Shown: one piece after another, positions 44,198 to 53,843 of the stretch
How positions within the stretch are numbered: position 1 is the stretch's first letter
How the letters are laid out: every line of letters begins with the position of its first letter
NCBI GenBank assembly: GCA_036499395.1
Contig: DASYDW010000116.1
Location: 221,832-285,831 of the forward strand
Source: Pirellulales bacterium
GTDB lineage: Bacteria > Planctomycetota > Planctomycetia > Pirellulales > JACPPG01
Direction: 5' to 3'
Length of the DNA stretch: 64,000 nt
Notes under the pieces: generated by a model
Database searches by the model: none
Seen by the model: the letters and a program-made list of their open reading frames with translations, nothing else
What the model was told of the DNA's origin: nothing
Translations under genes and position numbers: made by a program

Positions 44198-47100
44198 CTA
44201 TCGTCCGCGACCGGTAAGCGTGAAGGCGGCCCAAACCAGCGGCGGCGCCGAATTGTATTGCGCGCGCAGGCGTTTGATGGCTGCCAACTGCGCGTCGCGC
44301 AGCGCGTCCACCTTCGATCGACCGGCGGCGAGTTGTGCGAAAAATTCGCTCATCTGCTGATTGGCTTCGATCGTCAGCACCGGCCACAACGTCGACACGA
44401 CGGCTTCCGCCCCGGCGAGCCGGAACGCCTGCCGGACGTTTGCCACGCCTTCGCCGGTGCGCAGTCTTCCGACGCCGGTGTCGCACGCGCTAAGCACGAC
44501 CAACTCCGTGCCGCGCAGGTCGATGCCCAGGATCTCCATGCCCGTCAGAATTCCGTCATCCCCTCGGGCCGTGTTCCGCCAGTTGCAGCCCGCCAACAGC
44601 AGACCGCAATGCAGCAGCGGATTGTCGGGCAGCGCCATCAGCGACGATTCTCCGCCATCGCCACCGCTCAAGGCCAACGATCTTGCCTGCTGCTCAACGC
44701 TTCGGCGTGGCGGCTCGAAGAAGCCGTGCGTCGCCAACAGCATCAACTGCGGGCCGTGTACGGCTTTGACCAACGGCTCGAGCGCACGATCTCCTTGCAA
44801 CACGGCCGGTTTTTGCCCAGCGTACGTCGCCAGCTTCGGCGCTACGTCCTGCACCTGTTGGGCAAAATCCTCAAGCGGCCTACCCAGTGGTGGGCTGGGC
44901 GGTTTCAGCCGCGTCGTTTTCCGAGCGTCGGGATTGATCTTCGTGCGCGTCAGCACGGCCTTGGCGATCGAATTAGCTTCGTCCGGAGGCAAATCGAAAT
45001 TCGGATTCGCCACGATCAGTGGCTGGTTCGAATTGCGCTTCGATTTCGGCGCCACCAACTCGCGGCCGCTGACGACGTGGCTGACGCGCACCAGTTCGAC
45101 GGTGAACTGACCGTTCGGCAGTATCAGCGCCGCCCAAGGCACGAGCCACAATCCTGAATCGGGGCTGATGATCAAATGCTCGGCCACGCCGATCTCGCGC
45201 ACCAGGGGATGCAGCACCAACTGCGATAACTTGTGGAAGGCGGCGATCGCCAGCTTGTCGGCTCGTTCGTCGAGAGGTCGTAAGTGCCCCTTCGCGTCAG
45301 TGCGGAACACGGTCTTGATCGAGACGCGCAAATCAACGATCGCTCGATCGATCGCTTCCGCCTCGCCCAGGTCGACCAGCTTGACGTTGCCGTGCCCAGC
45401 GGCGGGCACGATCCAGGCCGCGTAATGCTCCGGCCGCCAGCGCATGCCGGCGTAGGCGAAATCAAAATCCAGCAGCGGGAACCGGGCAATGTCGATATAC
45501 ACGTCTCCCGGAGCCAGCGCCTGTCGCAATTGTTCGACCTCGATCCAGCGCCGCCCGGTCAAAGATTTGCTGCCGGCCGTGGCCAGTTGGTACGACAGGC
45601 TTTCCTCGGTCGACGCCAGTTGCGAGATCTCTTTGCGTTGTGCGTCGTTAGCGTCGCCGTCTTTCGCCGCGAAGGCGAGCTGCGCTTGTCGACTGCGCAC
45701 GCCGACCAGTTTCTGCGCGATTTGACGCAGCGCCGGCTCGTTGCTTTCGCGCGCGCGAATGATCCGGTCAGCCAGCAGCTCTTCGGTCATCGATTTGCCG
45801 TTCAAGACCCAACCGGCCGATAGCGCGGCAATCTCGGGATTCGTGCGCTGCCGAAGGGCCAGCGACAGTCCCGCTTGCAGCATGCCCATGTCCACTTCGT
45901 TCAGGTAGCGCAATTGTTCGCGTTCGGGGAGCGTGGCCAGCACCTTGGTCACATGCGTCAGGGCCCGGCGTCGCGACTGGTCTTCGTGATGCGCGGCATC
46001 GGCCCAGGCGCCCTCGGCGGCGGCAAAGATGGCCAATCCGTTGAAAGAACCGATCAACGTCGGATCTTCGTCGTCGATGGCTTGTTGGCGCCGCAGATCG
46101 AGCGCTTCCTGATATCCCTTCACGGCCGCGGCGTATTTGCCCTGCATTCCTTCGACGAAGGCCAGGTTATCAAGCGCCATGGCCACGCGCGGGTTAACGG
46201 CCGCAGATCCTTCGCGGCGAATCGCTAGTTCTTCCTGGAAATAGCTGCGTGCCTCGTCGAACTCTTTTAAGTCCAGTGATAGCAGCCCCAAAGTACACAG
46301 CGTGTTCGCCACTTCGAGACCGCGCGGATCAAAGACTTCGCGCTGGATGGCCAGAGCGCGCTCCAGACATTTGCGCCCATCGGCCGACTTGCCCGTGCGC
46401 CGTAGCAAGAAGCCCAGGTCCTGCAGGATGGCAGCCGTTTCCGGCTGCTTCTCGCCGTAAGCCTGAATCTGTGCGGCCAGCTTTCTTTCGAGCAATCCCT
46501 GGGTGGCCGCGTTGTCGCCTAGCGTGAACGACAGGGACGCCAATTTTCCAAGGACGCCCAGCGTCGTCTGCAGATTAGGCTCGGTGGCGTCCTTTTGCAG
46601 GGCCAACGCCTTCTGCAACCAGGATTGCGCCGACTTGAAGTCGTGCATTTCCAGATACAGACTTCCCACCTCGCGCACCGTAACGATCGTGCGATCGTGA
46701 TTCGCGCCGAAGGCTTTGGCGCATTTCGTCGCTCCCTGTTCGGCATACCGTAGCGCCGCGGCTTTATCCTCCATCTGTTCGGCGACAATTGTCAGATGGC
46801 CAAGAATGTCCGCCGCCATGACCGGCTTTTCCAGCCGTGTATCGCAAAGGGCTAGCGCCTCTTCATAGCGCCGCCGCGCACCGGCTAAATCCTGGGTGCG
46901 CTGCTGGCTTTCGGCCATCTTTCGCATGACCGAAATTACGCCGCCGTATTTTTCCCCTTCCTTCGGCAGCGAGACGTAACCCTTCTCCAGAATCGGCTCC
47001 GCCTTGTCATACTCCTTTAATTGGATCAGGAGGTCGCCGAGCTGCCGCAGGGCGGCCATCGTTTGCGGCGCGTCGGCCCCCAAGGATTTCGCCATTGTAG

Positions 47101-47716
47101 CCACGGCCTTTTCGCTATAAGCGCGTGCGCCGGCGAAGTCTTTCAAACCCGTGAGCGCCGCGGCGACGTTCTCTTGCTCGAGAGCCGCGTCGATCGATTC
47201 TTCACCGGACAATTCCGTGTAGATCGCCAGCGCCTCTTGATGGCAGGCCAGCGCTTCTTTGAAACGATCAAGCCTGCCCAGCGCCACCCCCAAGTTCTTG
47301 AGCGACACCGCCGTATGCGGGTGCTTGTCTCCCAAAACTTTACGGCGGATGGCCAGCGCCTCTTGGTTGTGCATGAGGGCCGGGCGGTAACTATCCTCGA
47401 ACGTGTAACAATAAGCGAGCTGATGAAGCGCGAGCGCCGTCTCGACATGTTCACTGCCGAACAGTTTCCGGCATAATTCCACGGCTTCGGTCGCGACAGG
47501 AATTGCATCGTGCGGCTTGCCCTGCTCGATCAGATCGGCAGCCGACTTCATCAATTCCTTTTGTTTATCGAGCTGGGCTTGCCGCTCCGGACTCTCTGTC
47601 GTTTGGGATGCAGAATCCGCAGCGGGTTCCGTACTCGGTTTCGTCGGTGGCTCGGCGCGGACCGCGATCGCGGAAGTCGCGACCAATATTGCGAGTACTC
47701 GCCGGAACCAATTCAT
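44198..47716 (-). CDS. Secreted TPR-CHAT protein
   Basis: A 1172-residue protein from an ATG with an AAGGG site. A signal peptide (residues 1-22, IAVRA) is followed by more than ten TPR units from about 35 to 560, of the kinesin-light-chain type (HPHTAVSLKNLGVALGRLDR). A helical linker precedes the C-terminal CHAT domain, about 850-1172. The caspase-like dyad is present: His in LLATHGFF and Cys in LSACDTGVG, followed by GEGVANVRQAF and VVSTLWPV. CHAT domains are cysteine proteases in several systems. A signal peptide suggests periplasmic location. No substrate gene is adjacent. Confidence 0.9.
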   Translation of the reverse strand: MNWFRRVLAILVATSAIAVRAEPPTKPSTEPAADSASQTTESPERQAQLDKQKELMKSAADLIEQGKPHDAIPVATEAVELCRKLFGSEHVETALALHQLAYCYTFEDSYRPALMHNQEALAIRRKVLGDKHPHTAVSLKNLGVALGRLDRFKEALACHQEALAIYTELSGEESIDAALEQENVAAALTGLKDFAGARAYSEKAVATMAKSLGADAPQTMAALRQLGDLLIQLKEYDKAEPILEKGYVSLPKEGEKYGGVISVMRKMAESQQRTQDLAGARRRYEEALALCDTRLEKPVMAADILGHLTIVAEQMEDKAAALRYAEQGATKCAKAFGANHDRTIVTVREVGSLYLEMHDFKSAQSWLQKALALQKDATEPNLQTTLGVLGKLASLSFTLGDNAATQGLLERKLAAQIQAYGEKQPETAAILQDLGFLLRRTGKSADGRKCLERALAIQREVFDPRGLEVANTLCTLGLLSLDLKEFDEARSYFQEELAIRREGSAAVNPRVAMALDNLAFVEGMQGKYAAAVKGYQEALDLRRQQAIDDEDPTLIGSFNGLAIFAAAEGAWADAAHHEDQSRRRALTHVTKVLATLPEREQLRYLNEVDMGMLQAGLSLALRQRTNPEIAALSAGWVLNGKSMTEELLADRIIRARESNEPALRQIAQKLVGVRSRQAQLAFAAKDGDANDAQRKEISQLASTEESLSYQLATAGSKSLTGRRWIEVEQLRQALAPGDVYIDIARFPLLDFDFAYAGMRWRPEHYAAWIVPAAGHGNVKLVDLGEAEAIDRAIVDLRVSIKTVFRTDAKGHLRPLDERADKLAIAAFHKLSQLVLHPLVREIGVAEHLIISPDSGLWLVPWAALILPNGQFTVELVRVSHVVSGRELVAPKSKRNSNQPLIVANPNFDLPPDEANSIAKAVLTRTKINPDARKTTRLKPPSPPLGRPLEDFAQQVQDVAPKLATYAGQKPAVLQGDRALEPLVKAVHGPQLMLLATHGFFEPPRRSVEQQARSLALSGGDGGESSLMALPDNPLLHCGLLLAGCNWRNTARGDDGILTGMEILGIDLRGTELVVLSACDTGVGRLRTGEGVANVRQAFRLAGAEAVVSTLWPVLTIEANQQMSEFFAQLAAGRSKVDALRDAQLAAIKRLRAQYNSAPPLVWAAFTLTGRGR

Positions 47717-48013
47717 CCTTGCCCTTCAAATCCGTTTCCTGACCGCCGGCGCGCAAGCTATGTAACGCATCCAGTAGCGCCCGAGAGATCCGCCTGGCAG
47801 TTCGGCCTGTTCATCAGCTTCCGCGATTCGCCCTGAGCGGGCAAACACTTGCGCGATGTTTCAGACTCTGCCCCGTCGCACAACGACCGAAGTGACTCGC
47901 CCATATTAATCGTAACAGCGGCCGCATGGCCGTGCGAATCCGCCTAACGGTTTCTACAGGGCCCCGCGACACGAAGAGGTCGTAAGTGCAGGGTAATAGA
48001 AGATCGCGCCTGA

Positions 48014-48652
48014 CTAGTTGGCGCGATAGTTCATCCGGCAGCCGTTCGGGCCGCAATAGCCGGTCCACGCTTCCGACATGTTGAAAGTACTGTAGCCGCC
48101 GGGCAGTCCGGGCGTCGAAGCGCCTCGATAGCCGGTCGAAGTCACGGCGCGTGATTCATAGCCCGAGACATTGAATCCGTCGTAAGCCGCCGGCAAGTAT
48201 CCGTTATATCCATACGCCGGATATTCTCCGTAACTGTAACCACCGAATCCGAAACCAACGGGATTGTAGAACCTGGCCCGCGCGGGAGCGGGGCGTGATA
48301 CAGGCGCCGGTGCGATGGCGACCGGCGCGTTATAGCTCGCGCGATATCCGGTGATGACCGGAGGTTGACCCGGCACGGCCACCGGCACACTGTAGCTGGC
48401 GATGTAACCCGGCACCGAAGGGGCCGTATTACGCACAACCACCGGAGCGCCCCGACCAGTAACCACCGGAGCCTGCCGGCCTGGCGCGATGGGAACCGTG
48501 TAACCAACCACACCCTGACCGGCATAGGCGCCCGAATAGCCAGGCACCCCCATCGGCGCCGGTTCCACAGCTTGCGCGATACCTGCAAGATACACGGCCA
48601 GCGCAACGGCGCCGCCGAGCATCACGGATCGTATTGGTTTCGCGCAAAGCAT
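48014..48652 (-). CDS. Secreted Gly/Tyr/Pro-rich protein
   Basis: About 212 residues from an ATG at 48652; a longer frame extends upstream without support. A signal peptide (residues 8-27, LGGAVALAVYLAGIAQA) precedes a low-complexity domain with recurring GY, VPG and PVVTG-like elements (VVGYTVPIAPG, PGYIASYSVPVAVPG) and Cys only near the end (YCGPNGC). This suggests a fibrous or wall-associated protein, as found in many Planctomycetes. Function unknown. Confidence 0.6.
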   Translation of the reverse strand: MLCAKPIRSVMLGGAVALAVYLAGIAQAVEPAPMGVPGYSGAYAGQGVVGYTVPIAPGRQAPVVTGRGAPVVVRNTAPSVPGYIASYSVPVAVPGQPPVITGYRASYNAPVAIAPAPVSRPAPARARFYNPVGFGFGGYSYGEYPAYGYNGYLPAAYDGFNVSGYESRAVTSTGYRGASTPGLPGGYSTFNMSEAWTGYCGPNGCRMNYRAN

Positions 48653-48999
48653 GCCGGCCCCACAGTCGCAAAATTCACAGTCGCAGCCGAATCGCGTCGT
48701 CGTTGATCGCAGCAATAATCGCGGCCGTCGACCAATAGTCAAGCGTGCGCGCATTGCTTTTCAGCGCTCACGACATGCAAGCGCTGACAGTAGCTTAGCG
48801 CGCACCACGAGCTACCGCGCACGGCCTGACGGGCGTGTGCCTGGGGAAACATGGCTTACGATTCCGCGTTGAGCAAATGCCACCTGCGAGGCATTTTCCC
48901 GACGATCGTCGCAATTGGCCAGTCGTACCCTGCGCAGGGCCCCGGAAATTGCGATAGCAGTTCGGAGCTTTTGCCCCGTTCGATAGCAATAAAACGCGG
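48653..48999. other. Intergenic stretch without a recognisable gene
   Basis: These 347 bases separate two leftward genes. The region should hold the promoter of the Gly/Tyr-rich gene. Short frames here are not supported. Confidence 0.45.
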
Positions 49000-50529
49000 C
49001 TATCGTCGCCTTCGCTGTGCCAGACTCAGCATCGCGGTCACGGCCAGGCTCCCGATTATCGCCAGGCCCGACGGCTCGGGGACTTCCGTCGAGTAGGCAA
49101 CAATCTGGCCGTCGAAGGTCTGCACTTCGCCACCGACATTAATCGTGTAGTGAAACGGAATGGTTATGCGATAGCCGCTACCGAAGGGCACGATCGAACC
49201 GGTCAAATTGCCATTCGTACTGCCACCATTCGGAAACGAGCCGGTCGTTCCCTGGTAGATGTAGTCGAGCGTGCCGCCTAAGGACGAGAAATTCAGGTTT
49301 GCCACGCTGAAAGCGCCCGTGCTGTCGATCGCATGCTGGACCGAGCTGGTCATGCTCCAAGCCAGATTGTGCCATGCTCCCACGGCCGGACTGCCAACAA
49401 TCGTGGACTGTGCGGCAAATTGCGCGGGGCCATTTCCCGGCTGGAACGGCCCTGGCTGGTTGCTCGGTGTGATTTGATTGGCAACGTCAAACGTAATCTG
49501 GCTGCCGGGCACAATGTGTACATCGAGCGAACCGTGCAGCAATGTCGCCAACGAACCGGGCGTGATCTCGTTTATCGCAGCACCTTGCGACGTCCCGGAA
49601 AGTGTTATCGTACTTTCGGCCGCGCTGATCGTGAAATGCACAAGCGAGGGGGTCGGAGGAGGAGGCGGTGGCGGCGGAATATTGACGGCCGTGATTCGGT
49701 AAATGTCGCCGCCGTTTCCGACATACAACGCACCATCTGGCCCAAAAAGAAAGCCGTCCGTGAACGAACCGAAGCCGGTGCCAATGACCGTGGCATCGCC
49801 GGCGGTGTCATAACGGATTAGTTGGTCATTTCCGAGCGCGTACAAATAATTGCCGAAGCCGCCACCAGTGCCAAATGCGATCGCCGGCGAGGCCCCCAGT
49901 CCTGTTGCGAAGCTCGGATTCAGCATGTGGCCATTGGAATCGAGTTCGGCGATCCGGCCCGAGTTGTCGCTGAAATAGATATTGTTCGCGCTATCGACGT
50001 CGAGGCCCTTCATGGCGACATTCTGTTGATAGATCGTTTGCGAGACGCCGGACTGGTATGAAACCAGGCTCGACAAGTTGTTGTCCGTTATCAGCAAACG
50101 CCCCGTATGGTCGAAAACAAAATCCGACGGATTGTCGATCTGGCTGACGTTTGTGCCGATCACGGTTTGATCGGGCTTCACGGCGACTACATTCGTGTCC
50201 TGCCCGCCCACAAGTACCGCACCAGGCACGCCCGACACAGAGCCAGTGGTGTCGAACATAACAGCATCTGGATCCAGAATCGAAGGACCATAAGTCGAGA
50301 ACGATCCACCGCCAGGCGGCACTGCGAAGATCGGCCCCAGCGAAGCAGCATTGCCAACGAACATGGCGCCGGTTACCGGATCGAACGTAAAGCGGCTCGT
50401 CGCAGGCATGCTCGTAACGTATGGCTCGATGTCGAGATAGGGGGACGTCGGTTCGGCTCGCGCCGATACAACGCACAATAAGGGCACCAGAACCGCCAGG
50501 GCACGCGTGAAAACAGAAGGGAGTGGCAT
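49000..50529 (-). CDS. PEP-CTERM beta-propeller protein
   Basis: A 509-residue protein with a signal peptide (residues 1-25). Residues 30-290 contain NHL/SMP-30-like propeller repeats (DPVTGAMFVGNAASLG, DHTGRLLITDNN, DSANNIYFSDNSGRI, GPDGALYVGNGGDIYRI). A Pro-rich hinge follows, then a beta-sandwich region with VNVGGEVQTFDG. The C-terminus is VPEPSG, a hydrophobic helix and RRRR, a PEP-CTERM signal processed by exosortase. The protein is likely surface-anchored or released. It is not closely similar to the PEP-CTERM pair at 18527-20446. Confidence 0.88.
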   Translation of the reverse strand: MPLPSVFTRALAVLVPLLCVVSARAEPTSPYLDIEPYVTSMPATSRFTFDPVTGAMFVGNAASLGPIFAVPPGGGSFSTYGPSILDPDAVMFDTTGSVSGVPGAVLVGGQDTNVVAVKPDQTVIGTNVSQIDNPSDFVFDHTGRLLITDNNLSSLVSYQSGVSQTIYQQNVAMKGLDVDSANNIYFSDNSGRIAELDSNGHMLNPSFATGLGASPAIAFGTGGGFGNYLYALGNDQLIRYDTAGDATVIGTGFGSFTDGFLFGPDGALYVGNGGDIYRITAVNIPPPPPPPPTPSLVHFTISAAESTITLSGTSQGAAINEITPGSLATLLHGSLDVHIVPGSQITFDVANQITPSNQPGPFQPGNGPAQFAAQSTIVGSPAVGAWHNLAWSMTSSVQHAIDSTGAFSVANLNFSSLGGTLDYIYQGTTGSFPNGGSTNGNLTGSIVPFGSGYRITIPFHYTINVGGEVQTFDGQIVAYSTEVPEPSGLAIIGSLAVTAMLSLAQRRRR

Positions 50530-51021
50530 TAACTGGCCCCGAGGAGGAATGCTGTTAACGAAGTCGGAATATCACGTAAAACAAAAGGTGACGAAACGAT
50601 GCGATCCGTGAGCGGCGCGAATCAGCGCGCAGGTGCAGACTCGACCAGCTCAACGGTTCTGTTGTGGAAAGACGCCGGGCAGAGAAAACGCACCTCAGCA
50701 CGAGGGGCGCGAGCGGCCGGCTTTTAGAGAGAGGTCACGAGCGTGCTCCGCGATTAGGCGGCGCGAGTGTGAAAGAGCATTTAGCTTTACCTCGAACACC
50801 GGAATCCATTCACAAATTAGTGTAACGATACGATCCGACGCAATCAACCAACTCCCCTGGCACACCATAACTGCCGCCAAAGCGTCAGAATTTGGCTCCT
50901 CTTTGCGATCATAAGGCGGGGCAACTACTCTAATCTGGCGGTCATCGTTCTAAGCGCACGGAGTAGGCGTTGCACTCTCCAAATCATGACGCACACGCAC
51001 TCGTAAGCCGAAAAACAAATC
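50530..51021. other. Divergent intergenic region
   Basis: These 492 bases contain promoters for the leftward PEP-CTERM gene and the rightward MIP18-fusion gene. A weak AGAGCATTTAGC at 50774 resembles part of the repeat seen upstream of the other two PEP-CTERM genes, but with one inserted base and no matching stem. No other feature is recognised. Confidence 0.4.
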
Positions 51022-52809
51022 ATGAGCGACATCCCCTACGCCGATCGCACCGATTCCGTTAACCGCAAGCTGGAACTGCTTGCCGCGGCCTATGCTGCTG
51101 GCCAATTGGATCAGGCCATGTCGCTGGCGGCGTCGCTCAAAGAAACTTTGTCGTTCGAGCGGCAACGCGCTGCGCCCGCCGAACAGGCCGACTCGTCCGC
51201 ATCATCGTTTGTTCCGGTATCGCAACTGCCTGCGGCGGTGTCGCAATGGGCACGCGGCTGGTCGATTTGTAAGCCACTGACGTTGCATGAAACGGTCGGC
51301 CTGGCACGCACCGCCGAGCCCGTCGACCTAAGCGTGGCCTTCACCGCAGATCAAGTCCATGATCCGATGCGCGAAATCCGCGTCGCCCGCTGGGATCGCG
51401 CCCAGCGCCGGCTGCAAGAAATTCCCAGTCAGGTGTACGAGTACCGGCGTCAGCAGGACGAGGTTCGCGTACGTCTGGTGTTTCACGCGGACGCTGCCGC
51501 ACATGACACGGCGCACTATTTCGTATTCGCCGGCAATCCCCATGCCGAGCTTCCCCACTATCAGACCGACCTGCACGTCGACGGCCTAGGGCAAGGTCTC
51601 GATATTTCGAACAAGCATTATCAAGCGAAGCTGTCACGGCAAACCGGCCAGCTCGAGCGGTTGATCTACGCGCGCGAACATGGGCTGGAACTTTATGCCG
51701 GCGGCAAAGGGCATGGCGAGCCTCCGGACATCGACTGGGGGCACGATTACGTCGATGCGGGCAGCTTTCAGAAACTCCGCATGCGCAACTGGGACCATTG
51801 CCCAAACTTCGAGGTCACGCGTGGCCCGCTCGTCGTACAGGTTCGCCGCTGGGGCTTTCCGCACAGTCCTATGCATCCTCTGTTCACGCCCAGCCGCATG
51901 CACATCGACGTCACTTATACGTTTCATGCAGGCCTTCCCTACTTTCTCAAGCAGGGACGCATGGACATGGTGCAGGACTTCCGTATCGAAGCCATGCGCG
52001 ATGACGAATGGGTCTTCTCAGGCTACTCGTTTACCGACATGGTTTGGATTGACACGGCCGGACGATTGCACGAAGGAGCCGTTCCGAAAGATCAGTCCGA
52101 CGCCCTATGGGGAGTGGGATTCTTCAACCGCACGAGCCGCGACGCATTCGTTGCGCTGCGTCTCATGCACAACGTGACTGGCCCGGGCACAATCGCCCAC
52201 GGTGGTGAACCAACACTCCACTACGCAGGGCACGGGCAGCTATGGAGTCGTTACCCGGCACAAACGACGGACATGAAAGCAGGCGCTTCTTACCTACAAA
52301 AGAGTGCTTATTGTCTGGCCCCCTATCCGACCGAGGACGCCGCCGAGTTCTATCAGCAGTTGCGCCACACTTTGCTGAACCCGTTGGTGCTCAGCACCGA
52401 CATGCCGGATCACCTGGCGGGCGCGGCAGTCAACAATCCGCCCCTTGCCCGCTGTGGCGAGACGCCTGACGCGGCTTCGCTAAAGGCCGCGGTCTGGAAG
52501 ACGCTGCGCGAAGTGCGCGACGAGCAGTTCTATTCGATCGACGCCAATGTCGTGGACATGGGCTATATCTACGACGTTGCCCATCGCCAGGGGATCGTGC
52601 ATATCCTCATGACGATGCCACACCGGGGTCGCCCCGTGTATCAATTCTTCGAATTCCAAGGTGGCGGCCGCGTCTCGGAGGGTATTCGCGAGCGGCTCTT
52701 GAAGCTACCCGGCGTGCGCGATGTGGTTATCGAAATGACCTGGGAACCGGCCTGGACCACCGCCCGCTTGACCGACCAAGGTCGCGCGGCGCTCGGACTC
52801 CCCGCGTGA
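51022..52809 (+). CDS. Large protein with C-terminal MIP18/DUF59 domain
   Basis: A 595-residue protein. Residues 85-400 form a beta-rich domain with many aromatic residues (HVDGLGQGLDISNKHYQAKL, WGHDYVDAGSFQKL), which I do not recognise. Residues 495-590 match the MIP18/DUF59 fold found in iron-sulfur assembly factors: LREVRDEQFYSIDANVVDMGYIYDV, then HILMTMPHRGRP, RERLLKLPGVRDVVIEMTWEPAW. The usual conserved Cys of the family (in a TPGCP-type segment) is not present, so iron-sulfur binding may be lost. No Suf genes are adjacent. It converges with the amidohydrolase gene 24 bases away. Confidence 0.72.
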   Translation: MSDIPYADRTDSVNRKLELLAAAYAAGQLDQAMSLAASLKETLSFERQRAAPAEQADSSASSFVPVSQLPAAVSQWARGWSICKPLTLHETVGLARTAEPVDLSVAFTADQVHDPMREIRVARWDRAQRRLQEIPSQVYEYRRQQDEVRVRLVFHADAAAHDTAHYFVFAGNPHAELPHYQTDLHVDGLGQGLDISNKHYQAKLSRQTGQLERLIYAREHGLELYAGGKGHGEPPDIDWGHDYVDAGSFQKLRMRNWDHCPNFEVTRGPLVVQVRRWGFPHSPMHPLFTPSRMHIDVTYTFHAGLPYFLKQGRMDMVQDFRIEAMRDDEWVFSGYSFTDMVWIDTAGRLHEGAVPKDQSDALWGVGFFNRTSRDAFVALRLMHNVTGPGTIAHGGEPTLHYAGHGQLWSRYPAQTTDMKAGASYLQKSAYCLAPYPTEDAAEFYQQLRHTLLNPLVLSTDMPDHLAGAAVNNPPLARCGETPDAASLKAAVWKTLREVRDEQFYSIDANVVDMGYIYDVAHRQGIVHILMTMPHRGRPVYQFFEFQGGGRVSEGIRERLLKLPGVRDVVIEMTWEPAWTTARLTDQGRAALGLPA

Positions 52810-52832
52810 ACCGCGGCGCGATCGCGACCGCC

Positions 52833-53804
52833 TTACGCCTGCAATTTCCAAATGGCCGCGGCGTTTTCGCCGAGAATCTTTTGCCGGTCGTCGGCCGTGA
52901 AGAAGGGAATCTTCTCGCGCACGAGCGTCAATTCTTCGGCCAGCGTCGGACGCTTGTAAAACTCCCGCGCAACCCCGGGATAACCGGTTCCCCACAACAA
53001 TCGCGTCGGGCCGAACACCTCGTAGACCATCTTCACCCACGGCAACGCGTCGCCGAAGGGATACTCGTGCGACTTCGAGACAGACGTCAGCTCTGACACT
53101 TTCACACGCACGTTCGGATAGCGCGCGAGCGCCAGCAACTTTTTCATCTCAGGCAGCGGATCCGCAACCGATAGATCGATCTGGCTTAAATGGTCGATAA
53201 TCGTCGGCACCTCGGGATGCCGGCGGACCATCGTCTCGAGCTTTGGCAACTGCTCGGTCGCGATGAAGAAATTCAGCACGGCCCCCAACTCGCCGGCTTT
53301 CGTCCACATACGCTCGGCGGGCTCGGCCGTCAGCCAGTCGTCCTTTCCCTTGTAGTAGATGGGACTAAAGCGCATGCCCGAGAGCCCCTGCTCTCGGACC
53401 CAATACGATAGCTTGTCAGCCACGTTGGGATCGAGCGGATCGATCAGACCATGCCCTCGCAATCGCGTGGGGCACGCACGAACACAATGCGCCGTGTACC
53501 GGTTGTCCCAACCGTGGCAGACCGTTTGCACCAGGATCGCGTGCGTGACGCCATTCTGGTCCATGTCAGCCAGCAGCACTTCCAGCGTGCCAAGAGTATC
53601 CGGCGGCCGATAGTCCGCTTGATATGGATGGGCAAACGGAAATCGCACCGGATCATCGATCCACACGTGCATGTGCGTGTCGACGACCGGACTTTTTGCG
53701 GCTTGCGGCGCCGGTTCCGTGCCGTGACTCTCGAGCCCCGCCAGACCGCCAGCCGTCAGAGCGGCGCTCGAAGTCGTTTGTAGAAACTTGCGGCGGTTCA
53801 GCAT
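52833..53804 (-). CDS. Secreted amidohydrolase family protein
   Basis: About 323 residues from an ATG at 53804. The N-terminus NRRKFLQTTSSAALTAGG is a Tat-type signal. The body matches the amidohydrolase-2 (ACMSD-like) TIM barrel: VDTHMHVW with the metal-binding HxH, IDHLSQID with a further His, and a C-terminal RLLWGTGYPG. In typical members that last segment is WGSDWP with the metal-binding Asp; here Gly is in its place. This may mean a changed or lost metal site. The substrate is unknown. Confidence 0.85.
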   Translation of the reverse strand: MLNRRKFLQTTSSAALTAGGLAGLESHGTEPAPQAAKSPVVDTHMHVWIDDPVRFPFAHPYQADYRPPDTLGTLEVLLADMDQNGVTHAILVQTVCHGWDNRYTAHCVRACPTRLRGHGLIDPLDPNVADKLSYWVREQGLSGMRFSPIYYKGKDDWLTAEPAERMWTKAGELGAVLNFFIATEQLPKLETMVRRHPEVPTIIDHLSQIDLSVADPLPEMKKLLALARYPNVRVKVSELTSVSKSHEYPFGDALPWVKMVYEVFGPTRLLWGTGYPGVAREFYKRPTLAEELTLVREKIPFFTADDRQKILGENAAAIWKLQA

Positions 53805-53843
53805 CGTCGTGGTTCCTGTTCTGGCCGTTTGTCCTCTCGCCAT

